The position numbers and the translations under genes were made by a program. 64,000 nt of DNA, from NCBI RefSeq assembly GCF_009674605.1, contig NZ_WKJO01000001.1, positions 1,364,001 through 1,428,000 of the forward strand, read 5' to 3'. Below the pieces are notes generated by a model, which saw nothing but the letters and a program-made list of their open reading frames with translations, ran no database searches and was not told the origin of the DNA. Position 1 is the stretch's first letter. Each line of letters starts with the position of its first letter. This document shows, piece by piece, positions 7,475 to 15,844 of the stretch. Source of the stretch: Haloferax litoreum. Lineage in GTDB: Archaea; Halobacteriota; Halobacteria; Halobacteriales; Haloferacaceae.

Positions 7475-7863
7475 CGTATGTACCGTCGACGTCCAACTGT
7501 AAATGTTTGCCACTGGTCAACTACCATTCTCGTCGTGCCACCGGCCCGGACGCATTATCTCTCGGCCCGAGAATCGGTATCAGGTGCATCTTGTCCCAAA
7601 CAGTGGAACCACTAATACGGTAATCCGAGGTCGTTACCAGCTCCCTCTGTACGTAACACTGAGGCCGGGAACGTCACGTGACCGATACGCGCGCTGTATC
7701 TCGCATGGCAGTTCAAACAGTATCCTGATCTGGCAGGTTTAAAGCTGGTCAGTTCGCACACCTACTTAGCGGCTGTTTCAGCGATGAAGGTGTTGAACTG
7801 ATGGGATCTCAACAGAGTCGTGGAAGTATACTACGAAGAAGACAGAGGGAGAGACGGTACTGC
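7475..7863. other. Spacer between Bat regulator and integrase
   Basis: No coding sequence is supported in these 389 bases. The only feature seen is a diverged IS-like inverted end at 7804-7819 (minus strand GACTCTGTTGAGATCC), which faces the end at 6058. Confidence 0.45.
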
Positions 7864-8889
7864 TTAGAGGTTGTCGAGGTAACTGCGCCGCAGTTCCATT
7901 TTTTCGTACTCGGTTCTGGAGTCGTAGTGCTCGTCGATCACGTCCTTGCTAACGTTCATCCTGTCACTCACGACTTCTCCTGGGGTGTCTGTGTTCAGGT
8001 AGTGCGTGATCGCCCCTCTACGAATGCTGTGTGGTGCACTAGAGGATGGGCATTTGCTTGCGTACATTCTTCGCATCGCTTCACAGTCGTCTTGTTCTCG
8101 GTCGTGAGGGCAACTACCCCCGTTGTAGATGCAGGGTCTTGTGACTCGATAGATGTAGGTGCGGATAATGTTCTTGGTCAACCGCCCTTGCTTGCTGGTG
8201 AACAGTGGCCTCCGCCCGTAATCGTCTTCCACGTCGTATCGGTGCTCATCGATGTAATCCCGGATTATGTTGCATGTGCGCGTCGAAAGCGCAACTGCAC
8301 GTTCGCCTCCATCCCCGTTCTTCAACGTTGTACCCGTCTCGGGACGATGGTTCAGCTCAACGTATTCGGCACGCAAGTGTAGGTCATCGAGATCGACGCT
8401 GTGCGCAGCACCCATCCTGCAACCTGTCTCCCACAAGAACCGGAAAAGGGTGTGTTCGACAGAGGCGTAGTGATATTTGTCGTGGTACGCGAGGATGGCG
8501 CTGGCTTTGTTTTCGCGTACGATGTCTTTGTCGCGCACGTTGACGCGCTCCAAACTGGGTGATCGGACGCTGTCGGCCACGCCATCGCGCACGCCGTCAA
8601 TGCTTTCGCAGAACCGGAGGAACACTCTGAGGGTGTCCATTTGAGATTTGAGCGTGACGATGTTCACTTGCTCGCTACGCCATTTTTTGAATCGTTGGAT
8701 GTCACGCCCGCCGATTTCGTTCAGGTTCTCAACGTCGTTCTTGTCGCACCAGCGTACGAAGTTGTGAAGCCGGTAACCATGGCTCTGAAGCGTTGCTTCG
8801 CTAACTTCGTCCTCTCGGTCTTGTTCGTAGAAGGCAATTGCTTCTCTTGGTGCCAGCGGTTCAAGCGGTTGCTCGTTGGGTTTCGTCAT
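7864..8889 (-). CDS. Tyrosine recombinase (integrase)
   Basis: The 341-residue protein has an N-terminal SAM-like core-binding region (about 15-110) and a catalytic domain with Arg158 (ETGCRMGA), His287-x-x-Arg290 (HSIRRG) and nucleophile Tyr322 in DEHYDS. A Cys/His cluster between residues 253 and 280 (CIYNGGSCPH, DDCE, SKCP) looks like the zinc-binding insert common in haloarchaeal integrases. It should catalyse recombination between the tRNA-Pro attachment site and the element. The gene lies at the right end, 5' end toward attR. Confidence 0.94.
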   Translation of the reverse strand: MTKPNEQPLEPLAPREAIAFYEQDREDEVSEATLQSHGYRLHNFVRWCDKNDVENLNEIGGRDIQRFKKWRSEQVNIVTLKSQMDTLRVFLRFCESIDGVRDGVADSVRSPSLERVNVRDKDIVRENKASAILAYHDKYHYASVEHTLFRFLWETGCRMGAAHSVDLDDLHLRAEYVELNHRPETGTTLKNGDGGERAVALSTRTCNIIRDYIDEHRYDVEDDYGRRPLFTSKQGRLTKNIIRTYIYRVTRPCIYNGGSCPHDREQDDCEAMRRMYASKCPSSSAPHSIRRGAITHYLNTDTPGEVVSDRMNVSKDVIDEHYDSRTEYEKMELRRSYLDNL

Positions 8890-9187
8890 GATTTTGCTCT
8901 CCTTGTGGGGTCTACGGAGGGCATGACTGCCGGGTGGTCGCTCGCGCGCACCGACTGACCGTTAGCGCGGCATTCTTGTTGGCCCCTCGTTATGTCAGTT
9001 TGCGTTTGCTTGATTGCGGGCCAGCCTGCGATGACAGTTTCCTTCGTGGAGTCGGAAGCGCAGCCGTCCGAAGGACGGCGAGAACCGATAGGCCGTAAGC
9101 TCAATGACGCGAGGCCGCCAGGCCGAGTGTCATCAAAGAAGTCTGACATACGCGCAGCGTCAGCGAGCATATGTCAGTCTTCGTATC
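8890..9187. promoter_or_regulatory. Integrase upstream region with hairpin and inverted repeat
   Basis: GCCGTCC-GAA-GGACGGC (9063-9079) is a perfect hairpin. A 13-base inverted repeat, GAAGTCTGACATA (9138-9150) against TATGTCAGTCTTC (9170-9182), with one mismatch, lies 5 bases from the attR core. Such arms commonly bind integrase or an excision factor. A 94-codon frame overlapping the integrase start is not convincing as a gene. Confidence 0.5.
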
Positions 9188-9209
9188 GTTCGAATCTGAG
9201 CCGGCCCAT
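9188..9209. repeat. attR: distal copy of the tRNA-Pro attachment core
   Basis: This is the 22-base direct copy of 2139-2160. Here it is not part of a tRNA, because the bases to its left do not form an anticodon arm. It marks the right boundary of the element. Confidence 0.93.
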
Positions 9210-9452
9210 ATTCTACCCCTTTCAACGCCAACGAGCACCGCGTAGCGTGTGCGAGTCCCCCGAAACGGTTGTCTGGGCGACCGAAGATTCGAATCAGGGA
9301 GCGAACGGAGTGAGTGACTGTGGTTCACGCGAGCAACGCGAGCGTGAGCAAGTGAGACGAACGTCTCACAGCGTTCGAATCTGAGCCACATCGGAAATTG
9401 ACCCTCCACTGAGACCATCTATTTTCACGCTCCCAACCAACGTTTCCCACCA
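9210..9452. other. Remnant between attR and the next gene, with a third att fragment
   Basis: GTTCGAATCTGAGCC recurs at 9372-9386, identical to the first 15 bases of the attachment core and then diverging. The segment in between has short GAGCGAA/GTGAGTGA-type motifs and no gene. It reads as the scar of an earlier insertion into the same tRNA. Confidence 0.5.
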
Positions 9453-10007
9453 ATGCTACTCGACACGTGGGCGTTCGACCCACGAGACGTAGACGGTGTC
9501 GTCGTCGAACTGGGCGACATCGACGGCTACACCGAGGCGGGTGCCGTCCTCAGCGAGGACGAAACCTATCGCTATCTCCTCTGGCGAGTGTGGGACCCAG
9601 ACAAGCCGACGCTGACGTACATCATGTGCAACCCGAGCGTTGGCCGCGGCACGAAAAACGACAGAACGCTCGACAGATGTACCTCGATTGCACAGGAAAA
9701 CGGATACGGAGGCTTCGTGGCCGGAAACCTGTTCGCTCGTCGCACGCCGCACCACGAGACGTTATCCGAGGACGACGACCCAATCGGCCCCGAAAACGAC
9801 CGGTTCCTCCAGGCACTCTGTGCCGAAGCAGAGACAGTCGTCGCCGCGTGGGGCGGCATCGGCGAGAAGTTCGGCCGCCCCGAAGCAGTCGTTACGATGC
9901 TGGATGTCGAGTTCTACGTCATCCACGAGAATCGGGATGGGACACCACGGCACCCGCTCTACGCGAAGCAGCACGTTGGGTTGACGCGTTGGAACTGCGA
10001 TAGCTGA
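9453..10007 (+). CDS. DUF1643 family protein
   Basis: The 184-residue protein matches the DUF1643 pattern: YRYLLWRVWDPDKPTLTYIMCNPSVG, DRTLDRCTSIAQENGYGGFVAGNLFARRTP, then a VVAAWGGIGEKFGR stretch and a final HPLYAKQHVGL. The biochemical role of this family is unknown. It is the first intact gene right of the element and probably marks return to core chromosome. Confidence 0.88.
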   Translation: MLLDTWAFDPRDVDGVVVELGDIDGYTEAGAVLSEDETYRYLLWRVWDPDKPTLTYIMCNPSVGRGTKNDRTLDRCTSIAQENGYGGFVAGNLFARRTPHHETLSEDDDPIGPENDRFLQALCAEAETVVAAWGGIGEKFGRPEAVVTMLDVEFYVIHENRDGTPRHPLYAKQHVGLTRWNCDS

Positions 10008-10174
10008 ATCGGTGTCGACGACATTGGGGGCAGAGATGCCACTCACGTGGCACAAACGTTATGTCTCGGCCTCGGGTGAACCTCGTATGGTATGCCCTCC
10101 TCACGTCACGAATCACGCGCGCTGCAGTGCCAACAGGCGGCCGGTCGGTGCGGACGTCGGCCGATGGTGAGTCG

Positions 10175-12328
10175 ATGACGGACCGGTCAGGTGTCACCCG
10201 GCGTACCGTCCTCGGTGCTGTCGCAACCGCTGGACTCGGGTCGATTGCCGGGTGTTCCGGCGGCGGTGACGACGACAGTGATGATGCCACGACCACCATC
10301 GAAGACGGTTTCGCACGCGAACTCGCGATTCGATTCGCACCGACACTCTACTTCGACGAGTACGAACAGTGGTTCCCGACCGACCCGAGGCGGTACGCGA
10401 GCGAGCGAGATGGAGAGACAATCGTCGACGGATTCGACGCCTTCGACGGGTATCACGCACGGAAGAAAGAGACGGGCGACGCGGCCCCCGACCCGACGGT
10501 GTTCTACAACGTCGTCCAGTACGAGAACTCGCCGCTCGCCGTGGTGCAGTACTGGTTCTACTCGGCGTTCGACCAGTTCACGACGAACTTCCACTGGCAC
10601 GACTGGGAGGTGTTCCACGTCTTCGTGGACACGGGCGAGGGAGACGAGCGCGACGTCGAAGACGCCGTGCCACAACTGTTCGTCGCCAGTTCGCACTCTC
10701 GGAGGGTTCCGAACAACGAGTTCCTCGACCCGGACCCCGAACGAGTACCGCGCATCCTCTCGGAGTTAGGGTCGCATTCGAGCGCGCTGTCGGTCAACGA
10801 CAGCCTCGACCGGTTCCAGCGGTTCCCGTCTGACGGAACCTTCGCCGACATCACCAACAGTTCCATCGAACGCATCGAAGACATCGCGGAGATTCCAATC
10901 GCCTATGGGCTTCCCCGCGACGAGGGTGCAAGACTCCCGTACGTCGTCCCCGAATTAGACGGCGTCCCACTGTACGACGACGACCGACTCCCGTCTGTCG
11001 AACGCACTGACCTCGTCGACGACGCCTTGACCGTCAGGTCGTTCGACACGCTGTCGTCGCCGCCGTCCAACCTCCCGAAGCGAGCCACTGGACTGGTGTT
11101 CGACCACGGGGAGAGAGACACGGACGCCGACGTGACGTACGCGCTCGTTCCGGCGAGCGACGTCGAACACATCGCCGACTTCACCGGGCCGCAACTGAGT
11201 TTTGAGTTCGCCGTGCCGCAGGTCGCCGAAGACGCCATCGCGAGTCACATCACGACCACGGGCGCGCCGTGGTCGCAACCTCGGTACGAGAACCCGGCAG
11301 CGGACATCTCCGAGCCGAACCACCGACTCGCGTTGGCCGAGCGATACGACGTCATCAGTGAACCATCCACCATCAACACGGTCTTCGTCCAAGTCACAGA
11401 GGCCGTCACGGCTGACGACGCACCGGACGGCGAAGGGTTGACCACGCAGGAATCGACCGTCGAGTCGGTGGTCCTGCTGGAGAGTGACCCAGAGGCGGTA
11501 CCGACGTTCGGTGGCATCGGCGTGGTTCAGGACGTTCCTGCGGGTGATCACCGAATCACGGTCAACGGGGCCGGTCTCGCACCGCACAGCGAACAGGTTT
11601 CGGTCCCCGAGGGCGGCGACGCAGGAGATGGCCCCGTCGTTGCCGGCGTCGACGGCGAGATTCCGCTCGTCGCACGCGAGTCGGCGACGAAACTGGAAGT
11701 CGACGCCGACGGCGCGGACAGCGAACTCAGCGCCCTCGGTGTCGAAGACGACTTCGCCGGTCGGTTGTACGACACCCCGGTGACCGGGCCGGACGCCGTC
11801 TACGTCCACCGCGGCGGTGCCTACACGGTGGAAGTCCGCGACACAGAGGACGAAGTGGGGGCATTCCGCGTGAATCCTGCCCCTGCCGCAGAATCCGACT
11901 CGGGCGGCGGCGTCCGCATCGGCCGACCCAACACGGGGAAAGCGTCGCTGGCGACGTTCCTCGCGGACATCGCGGAGGAGACGCGGACACAGGTCGAATC
12001 GGTGGCCGCCCGGGACGACTCGGGGTCTGACTCCGAGAACGACCAACAAGATGGCGGTGGCGGACGCGCCAACGCAATCCAGGGCCTCGCACAGGCACTC
12101 GCTGCAGTCGCCGAGGCTGCCCGCCGGGCCGCCGAACGCGCCGAAGCCGGGAACCGTGGACGCGCCGACGAGAGTCTGGAGACAGTCACGTCTCGAATCG
12201 AGACGGTTGCCGAACGATTGGCTGAGGCCCAATCCGCGCTCCCAGATGACCTCGCTCGTGCGACGGACCGACGCCTCTCACAGGCACGAACGCGGTCCGA
12301 ACAGGCACAGTCTGCAAAAAAACTCTGA
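10175..12328 (+). CDS. Tat-exported lipoprotein with HWHDWE motif (717 aa)
   Basis: From ATG 10175 the N-terminus MTDRSGVTRRTVLG has a twin-arginine motif, a hydrophobic stretch and the lipobox GSIAGC, then a Gly/Asp linker. Residues about 40-230 contain FAPTLYFDEYEQWFPTDP and NFHWHDWEVFHVFVDT. These recall Vps62-like proteins and the HRHDWE motif of necrosis-inducing NPP1 proteins, but the match is by eye. The middle is beta-rich. The C-terminus is an Ala-rich helical or coiled-coil region. An upstream frame extension to 10061 would bury the signal and is rejected. Likely anchored outside the membrane; function unknown. Confidence 0.8.
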   Translation: MTDRSGVTRRTVLGAVATAGLGSIAGCSGGGDDDSDDATTTIEDGFARELAIRFAPTLYFDEYEQWFPTDPRRYASERDGETIVDGFDAFDGYHARKKETGDAAPDPTVFYNVVQYENSPLAVVQYWFYSAFDQFTTNFHWHDWEVFHVFVDTGEGDERDVEDAVPQLFVASSHSRRVPNNEFLDPDPERVPRILSELGSHSSALSVNDSLDRFQRFPSDGTFADITNSSIERIEDIAEIPIAYGLPRDEGARLPYVVPELDGVPLYDDDRLPSVERTDLVDDALTVRSFDTLSSPPSNLPKRATGLVFDHGERDTDADVTYALVPASDVEHIADFTGPQLSFEFAVPQVAEDAIASHITTTGAPWSQPRYENPAADISEPNHRLALAERYDVISEPSTINTVFVQVTEAVTADDAPDGEGLTTQESTVESVVLLESDPEAVPTFGGIGVVQDVPAGDHRITVNGAGLAPHSEQVSVPEGGDAGDGPVVAGVDGEIPLVARESATKLEVDADGADSELSALGVEDDFAGRLYDTPVTGPDAVYVHRGGAYTVEVRDTEDEVGAFRVNPAPAAESDSGGGVRIGRPNTGKASLATFLADIAEETRTQVESVAARDDSGSDSENDQQDGGGGRANAIQGLAQALAAVAEAARRAAERAEAGNRGRADESLETVTSRIETVAERLAEAQSALPDDLARATDRRLSQARTRSEQAQSAKKL

Positions 12329-12374
12329 GTTCGGATTTTGCGACCCAGCAGAACCGAGCCCACCAGGCTTTGAC

Positions 12375-12803
12375 TCAGGCCGTGTGAACGACGACGGTAC
12401 TGCCTGCGAGGTCGCCGACGCGCTGGTGGTCGTCCGTCAGGTATGCGACAGCTATTCCGAAGAGGTAGAACGCCGGAAGTGCGTCCACGATTCGGAGAAG
12501 ATTCCGAACGATAGAACTCCCCCACGAGAGATTCGACCCGTCTGTCCCGACGACGACGATACCACGGAGTCTCTTTCCGAGCGTCTGACCATAGTACCCC
12601 TCGAGAACTGTCTGGTAGCCGAGCAGGACGAACGGTGCCCCGAATTGGACCGCGAGGAGCGAACTCCCGAGGCCACCGTATTCACCGCCGACGAACAGCG
12701 TGCCAGCGAGAAACCCGACGACTGCCATCGAGAGTGCCACGAGAAGGCCGTCTATCAGTACCGCTTCGAATCGTCGTCCGAGAACGCTCGCTCGTTCGTT
12801 CAT
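12375..12803 (-). CDS. RDD family membrane protein
   Basis: The 142-residue protein starts MNERASVLGRRFEAVLIDGL, giving the Arg-Arg then Asp pattern of RDD proteins, and continues with the GQTLGKRLRGIVVV stretch. It has about three hydrophobic segments. RDD proteins are poorly characterised; some act in ion transport. The gene converges with the upstream lipoprotein gene. An in-frame ATG 24 bases upstream is less likely because family members begin near the RR. Confidence 0.85.
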   Translation of the reverse strand: MNERASVLGRRFEAVLIDGLLVALSMAVVGFLAGTLFVGGEYGGLGSSLLAVQFGAPFVLLGYQTVLEGYYGQTLGKRLRGIVVVGTDGSNLSWGSSIVRNLLRIVDALPAFYLFGIAVAYLTDDHQRVGDLAGSTVVVHTA

Positions 12804-12965
12804 GTTTGGTGTCGGATATCTAATCATATCAAGCGAAAATAATTATAACCATACAATAAATAACTCTATCGGGACAGGACACTGGGCGACGCCTCTCCAC
12901 GTTCTCTCGTCGTTCAGATTCGCGCCAACACGGCGTACCCACTCTTCAATCGGTTACACTAAAAT

Positions 12966-12995
12966 GAAAAGTGTCGTTCTGCCGCGAAACGCGGC
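12966..12995 (-). terminator. Hairpin terminator after cspA
   Basis: GCCGCG-AAA-CGCGGC at 12981-12995 is a perfect hairpin 13 bases past the cold-shock gene stop. On the minus strand a T-rich tract (ACACTTTTCATTTT) follows. The arrangement is that of a terminator for the leftward transcript. Confidence 0.6.
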
Positions 12996-13008
12996 GTACT
13001 AAAGTAAT

Positions 13009-13203
13009 TTAAAGGCGCGTGAGGTTCGTCGCGCGAGGGCCCTTGGGGGCCTGCTCGATGTCGAACTCCACATCCGTGCCTTCTTCGAGGTCCGGGCCGC
13101 CGATGTCTTCCATGTGGAAGAACACGTCGTCGTCAGCATCGTCCGTCGAAATGAAACCGTAGCCGCCAGTGTCGTTGAAGAAATCAACGTTTCCTTTCGC
13201 CAT
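13009..13203 (-). CDS. cspA: Cold-shock domain protein CspA
   Basis: The 64-residue protein has the complete cold-shock OB fold: GNVDFFNDTGGYGFIST (RNP1-like, GYGFI), DDVFFHMEDI (RNP2-like) and a final GPRATNL. It is more acidic than bacterial CspA, as expected in halophiles. It binds single-stranded nucleic acid and acts as an RNA chaperone. It has a hairpin terminator downstream and its own promoter region, so it is likely monocistronic. Confidence 0.95.
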   Translation of the reverse strand: MAKGNVDFFNDTGGYGFISTDDADDDVFFHMEDIGGPDLEEGTDVEFDIEQAPKGPRATNLTRL

Positions 13204-13457
13204 TGCTTTTGGACAAATGCCCCCTTCACGGTTAAGGCTTGTGAGGGTTGTTGTGTCATGGGCGGATTTTTGTTGACATCTAATTTTGAATCTGGAAGAT
13301 TGGTAGACGAACGTATCTACAACAGCAATTATGCTCGCACTCTCCGCCTAGTTCGACACCGATTCGGTTGGATTCTTTGGTATCACAACTTCTGCAGACT
13401 GAATCACGCCCGTCGGATGCAACGAGGCTTTACCCGTCCACCGTCCGTTTCGTACCT

Positions 13458-14078
13458 GTGGATGCAAACGACGTTCGTCGCGCGTGGGAAGACCGGTCGG
13501 GAGAGTTTTCGCCAGAATACTACGCGTACTATGGCCCGAACGACACGAGCGAGTCGATTCGCCGTGTGTTCGAACAGTATCTCACTCGGGAGGCGACGAT
13601 TCTGGAACTCGGGTGTGGACCGGGGCGTCACCTCTCACATCTCCACGACCACGGATTCGAACACCTCCACGGTGTCGATATCAACGCCGAGTCGTTCGAG
13701 GTGATGGCCGAGGCGTACCCCGCCCTCGCCGCCGATGGAACGTTCTACGACGCCGCCATCGAGAACGTCGTCGGCGAGTTCGACGACGGGCAGTTCGACG
13801 CAACCTTCTCTATCGAGACGCTCCAGCACATCCACCCCGACGACGAGTGGGTCTTCGAAGAACTCGCCCGCAGCACGAGTGACCTCCTCGTCACCGTCGA
13901 GAACGAAGGTGACGAGAGCGTTCCGCCGAACGACAGGGGCGTGAACGACGACGAGTACGACTTCCCGCTCTACTACCGCGACTGGAAGCGAGTCTTCACA
14001 CAGTTCGGGTTCGTCCAGTGTGAAGTCGAACGAAGCGAACGCGACACCCTTCGCGTGTTTCGTCGCGTCGAAGAATAA
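13458..14078 (+). CDS. SAM-dependent class I methyltransferase
   Basis: The glycine-rich SAM-binding motif ILELGCGPGRHLSHL is followed by acidic HGVDINAESFEVM and the IETLQHIHPDDEWVFEEL region. I place the start at GTG 13458 (VDANDVRRAWEDRSG), about 27 bases after a GCTTTACC box, which fits leaderless transcription; an in-frame ATG at 13368 adds 30 residues without conserved character. The substrate is unknown. SPEYYAYYGPN and FPLYYRDWKRVFTQFGF are likely substrate-side conserved stretches. Confidence 0.85.
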   Translation: MDANDVRRAWEDRSGEFSPEYYAYYGPNDTSESIRRVFEQYLTREATILELGCGPGRHLSHLHDHGFEHLHGVDINAESFEVMAEAYPALAADGTFYDAAIENVVGEFDDGQFDATFSIETLQHIHPDDEWVFEELARSTSDLLVTVENEGDESVPPNDRGVNDDEYDFPLYYRDWKRVFTQFGFVQCEVERSERDTLRVFRRVEE

Positions 14079-14113
14079 CGGTACACTTCACGGGGTGGTC
14101 GCGAGAACGCACC

Positions 14114-14551
14114 TCAGGCAATCGAAGGCGCACGTTCGACCCGTGTTTTGAGTGCTCGATTCATGGCCTCGTAATCTCGTTCCGGTTCGTCAGTCGTGGC
14201 GAATCGAGCGAAGACCCCAGAGAGTTCCTCGCGGTTCACGAGTCGCGTCCGTTCCTCGCCGAGCGGTTCGAGTTCGAGTGTGTGTCGGCCTTCGAAGAGT
14301 CGTGGCGAGAGTAGTTTCCCAACCCATTCGAGTCGACGCTCGGGTTCGAGTGCAGTGATGGTGACCGTCATCGAGCGGTCTTTACCCCCTTCGCGGCGCA
14401 CGACGATGTCCACTGCTTCTCCGACCCGGAGGTCACCGCTCGCGTGTGGGACGTGTGGATTCCACGCTGGGTACGACGAGAAATCCGTGAGGACGTCCCA
14501 GACTGCCGATGGCGAGGCGTCGATTTCGACGGCGGTTCGGATGGTTCGCAT
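14114..14551 (-). CDS. SRPBCC family protein
   Basis: The 145-residue protein begins MRTIRTAVEIDASPSAVWDVLTDFSSYPAWNPHV, the standard opening of SRPBCC/polyketide cyclase-like helix-grip proteins. It continues with RRLEWVGKLLSPRLFEGRHTLEL and GEERTRLVNREELSG. These proteins bind a hydrophobic ligand in a central cavity; the ligand here is unknown. It converges with the methyltransferase gene. Confidence 0.9.
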   Translation of the reverse strand: MRTIRTAVEIDASPSAVWDVLTDFSSYPAWNPHVPHASGDLRVGEAVDIVVRREGGKDRSMTVTITALEPERRLEWVGKLLSPRLFEGRHTLELEPLGEERTRLVNREELSGVFARFATTDEPERDYEAMNRALKTRVERAPSIA

Positions 14552-14608
14552 AGAGGATATAGCCGCCGGTCGGACAAAAACGAGACGTGAAGTCGGGTCT
14601 CAGCGACC

Positions 14609-14920
14609 TCAGAACCCGCCGAATCGGAGGTACACTATGTCGGCGATGAGGACCAGTTGGAACAGTCCTTGGACGCCACCGAGTGTCGCGTTCTGTCGTC
14701 CGATAGCGGAGATGACACTCGGGTTCGGGTCGTCAGAAATCATCTCGAAGTACGTGCGAATCTCACCCGGCATCAAGAACCCGAACCCCTGTACGGAGAG
14801 GAGTGTGACGATTGCGAGTGCGACGACTGAGACGGCGACGACACCGCCAGCGAACGCGGGGTTCACCCGATTCGCCATCCCCCAAATCGTCCCACGAATT
14901 GTCACTGTTTGTGAACTCAT
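14609..14920 (-). CDS. Hypothetical membrane protein (103 aa)
   Basis: From ATG 14920 (MSSQTVTIRG) the protein has two clear hydrophobic segments, AGGVVAVSVVALAIVTLLSV and a C-terminal GLFQLVLIADIVYLRFGGF. A loop between them carries YFEMISDDPNPSVISAIGRQN. No family motif is recognised. It is divergent from the gene at 15014, with about 90 bases between. Confidence 0.75.
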   Translation of the reverse strand: MSSQTVTIRGTIWGMANRVNPAFAGGVVAVSVVALAIVTLLSVQGFGFLMPGEIRTYFEMISDDPNPSVISAIGRQNATLGGVQGLFQLVLIADIVYLRFGGF

Positions 14921-15013
14921 GTATTCGAGACATGCACCACTGGTAGCAAACGTATCAGACACAGCGAATCTATGACGGACGCGCTTATCACCCCGCACGC
15001 AGTCTCTCTCACA

Positions 15014-15745
15014 ATGACTGACGCCCTCTCGTTCGACGTCACGAGCGTCGACGACGTTGCCGCCAACCGCGACGAAGTGGTCTCGGCGGTCCAGTCCCAC
15101 GCGGGGACTATCGCGCGCGAACTCGCCATCTTACAGGGCGGCGACTACGGCCAAGAGACGTTCAAGACGCGCCGGGGGAAGTGGACGCTCAAGTACGAAG
15201 CGGGTGCCTTGCAGTACCTCCGGTTCAAGGGCAAGTCGGGTGGCGAGACGTACGTCGTCTCGACCAAACAACCGCCGGAACCCAAACCGCTCGCGACGGC
15301 GATGCAGGACTATCCCGCGTTCGTCGAGGCGTACAACGACTACGTCGAGGGACTCGACGGCGTCCTCGACGACGTTCCGACCGAATTCCCCGAGGTCACG
15401 ACGACGGCGTCCATCGTCGCCGACCGGGACCGACTCGTCGAGACCATCCGAGAGGTGGCGAACACGATTGCCGGTGAACTGAACCGATTCGACGGCGAGT
15501 ACGGAACGTTCACCCAACGGGTCGGCGGGACGCGATGGGAACTGAAGTGGGACGGGCCACAGGTGTCGTACCTTCGGGTCGGTGGCGAAGGCGGTGTCTA
15601 CCTGCTCTCGCAGTACGAACCGCCGTCGGCACCCGACGTGCGCGAACTCGCCGGCGGGTTCGTGGAATTCGTCGAGGCGTACAACGAGTACGTCGACGAG
15701 TTAGAAGTGGACCTGCAACAGGTCTCGCTCGACGACAGAAATTGA
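15014..15745 (+). CDS. Hypothetical protein with a tandemly duplicated domain
   Basis: The 243-residue protein starts at ATG 15014 (MTDALSFDVTSVDD); an in-frame ATG at 14972 only repeats MTDAL by chance. It has two copies of one domain of about 100 residues. Copy 1 runs from NRDEVVSAVQSHAGTIAREL to FVEAYNDYVEGL, and copy 2 from DRDRLVETIREVANTIAGEL to FVEAYNEYVDEL. Both share WxLK(Y/W), YLR, (G)GxY and the FVEAYN ending. The duplication and lack of membrane or catalytic motifs suggest a soluble binding protein. Function is unknown. Confidence 0.8.
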   Translation: MTDALSFDVTSVDDVAANRDEVVSAVQSHAGTIARELAILQGGDYGQETFKTRRGKWTLKYEAGALQYLRFKGKSGGETYVVSTKQPPEPKPLATAMQDYPAFVEAYNDYVEGLDGVLDDVPTEFPEVTTTASIVADRDRLVETIREVANTIAGELNRFDGEYGTFTQRVGGTRWELKWDGPQVSYLRVGGEGGVYLLSQYEPPSAPDVRELAGGFVEFVEAYNEYVDELEVDLQQVSLDDRN

Positions 15746-15844
15746 ATCTCACCCACATGTTTATGAATAATCAATTCTTGTGAAAGTAGCAGACGACGGC
15801 TGATCTCCGAATGTTTTTCCTCCGCGTGTGACCATCAATAGGTA

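Larger units (their letters stand above)
2160..9209. mobile_element. Integrated element in tRNA-Pro (about 7 kb)
   Basis: The element is bounded by the 22-base direct repeat at 2139-2160 and 9188-9209 and has its own tyrosine integrase beside the right end. It is visibly A+T-richer than the flanks. In order it holds an inverted-repeat-rich segment, two tiny overlapping ORFs, small membrane proteins, a ParA-like ATPase with a partner, a DUF7344-type regulator with a coupled small gene, a Bat-type regulator and the integrase. No capsid, terminase, conjugation or obvious replication-initiator gene is seen. An integrated plasmid, or a plasmid remnant, fits better than a provirus. Confidence 0.88.

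Noticed and set aside
8886-9170. 94-codon frame overlapping the integrase start by ATGA
   Set aside because: Lacks acidic bias or HTH motif of an excisionase and covers the hairpin and inverted repeat next to attR; the overlap is probably chance.
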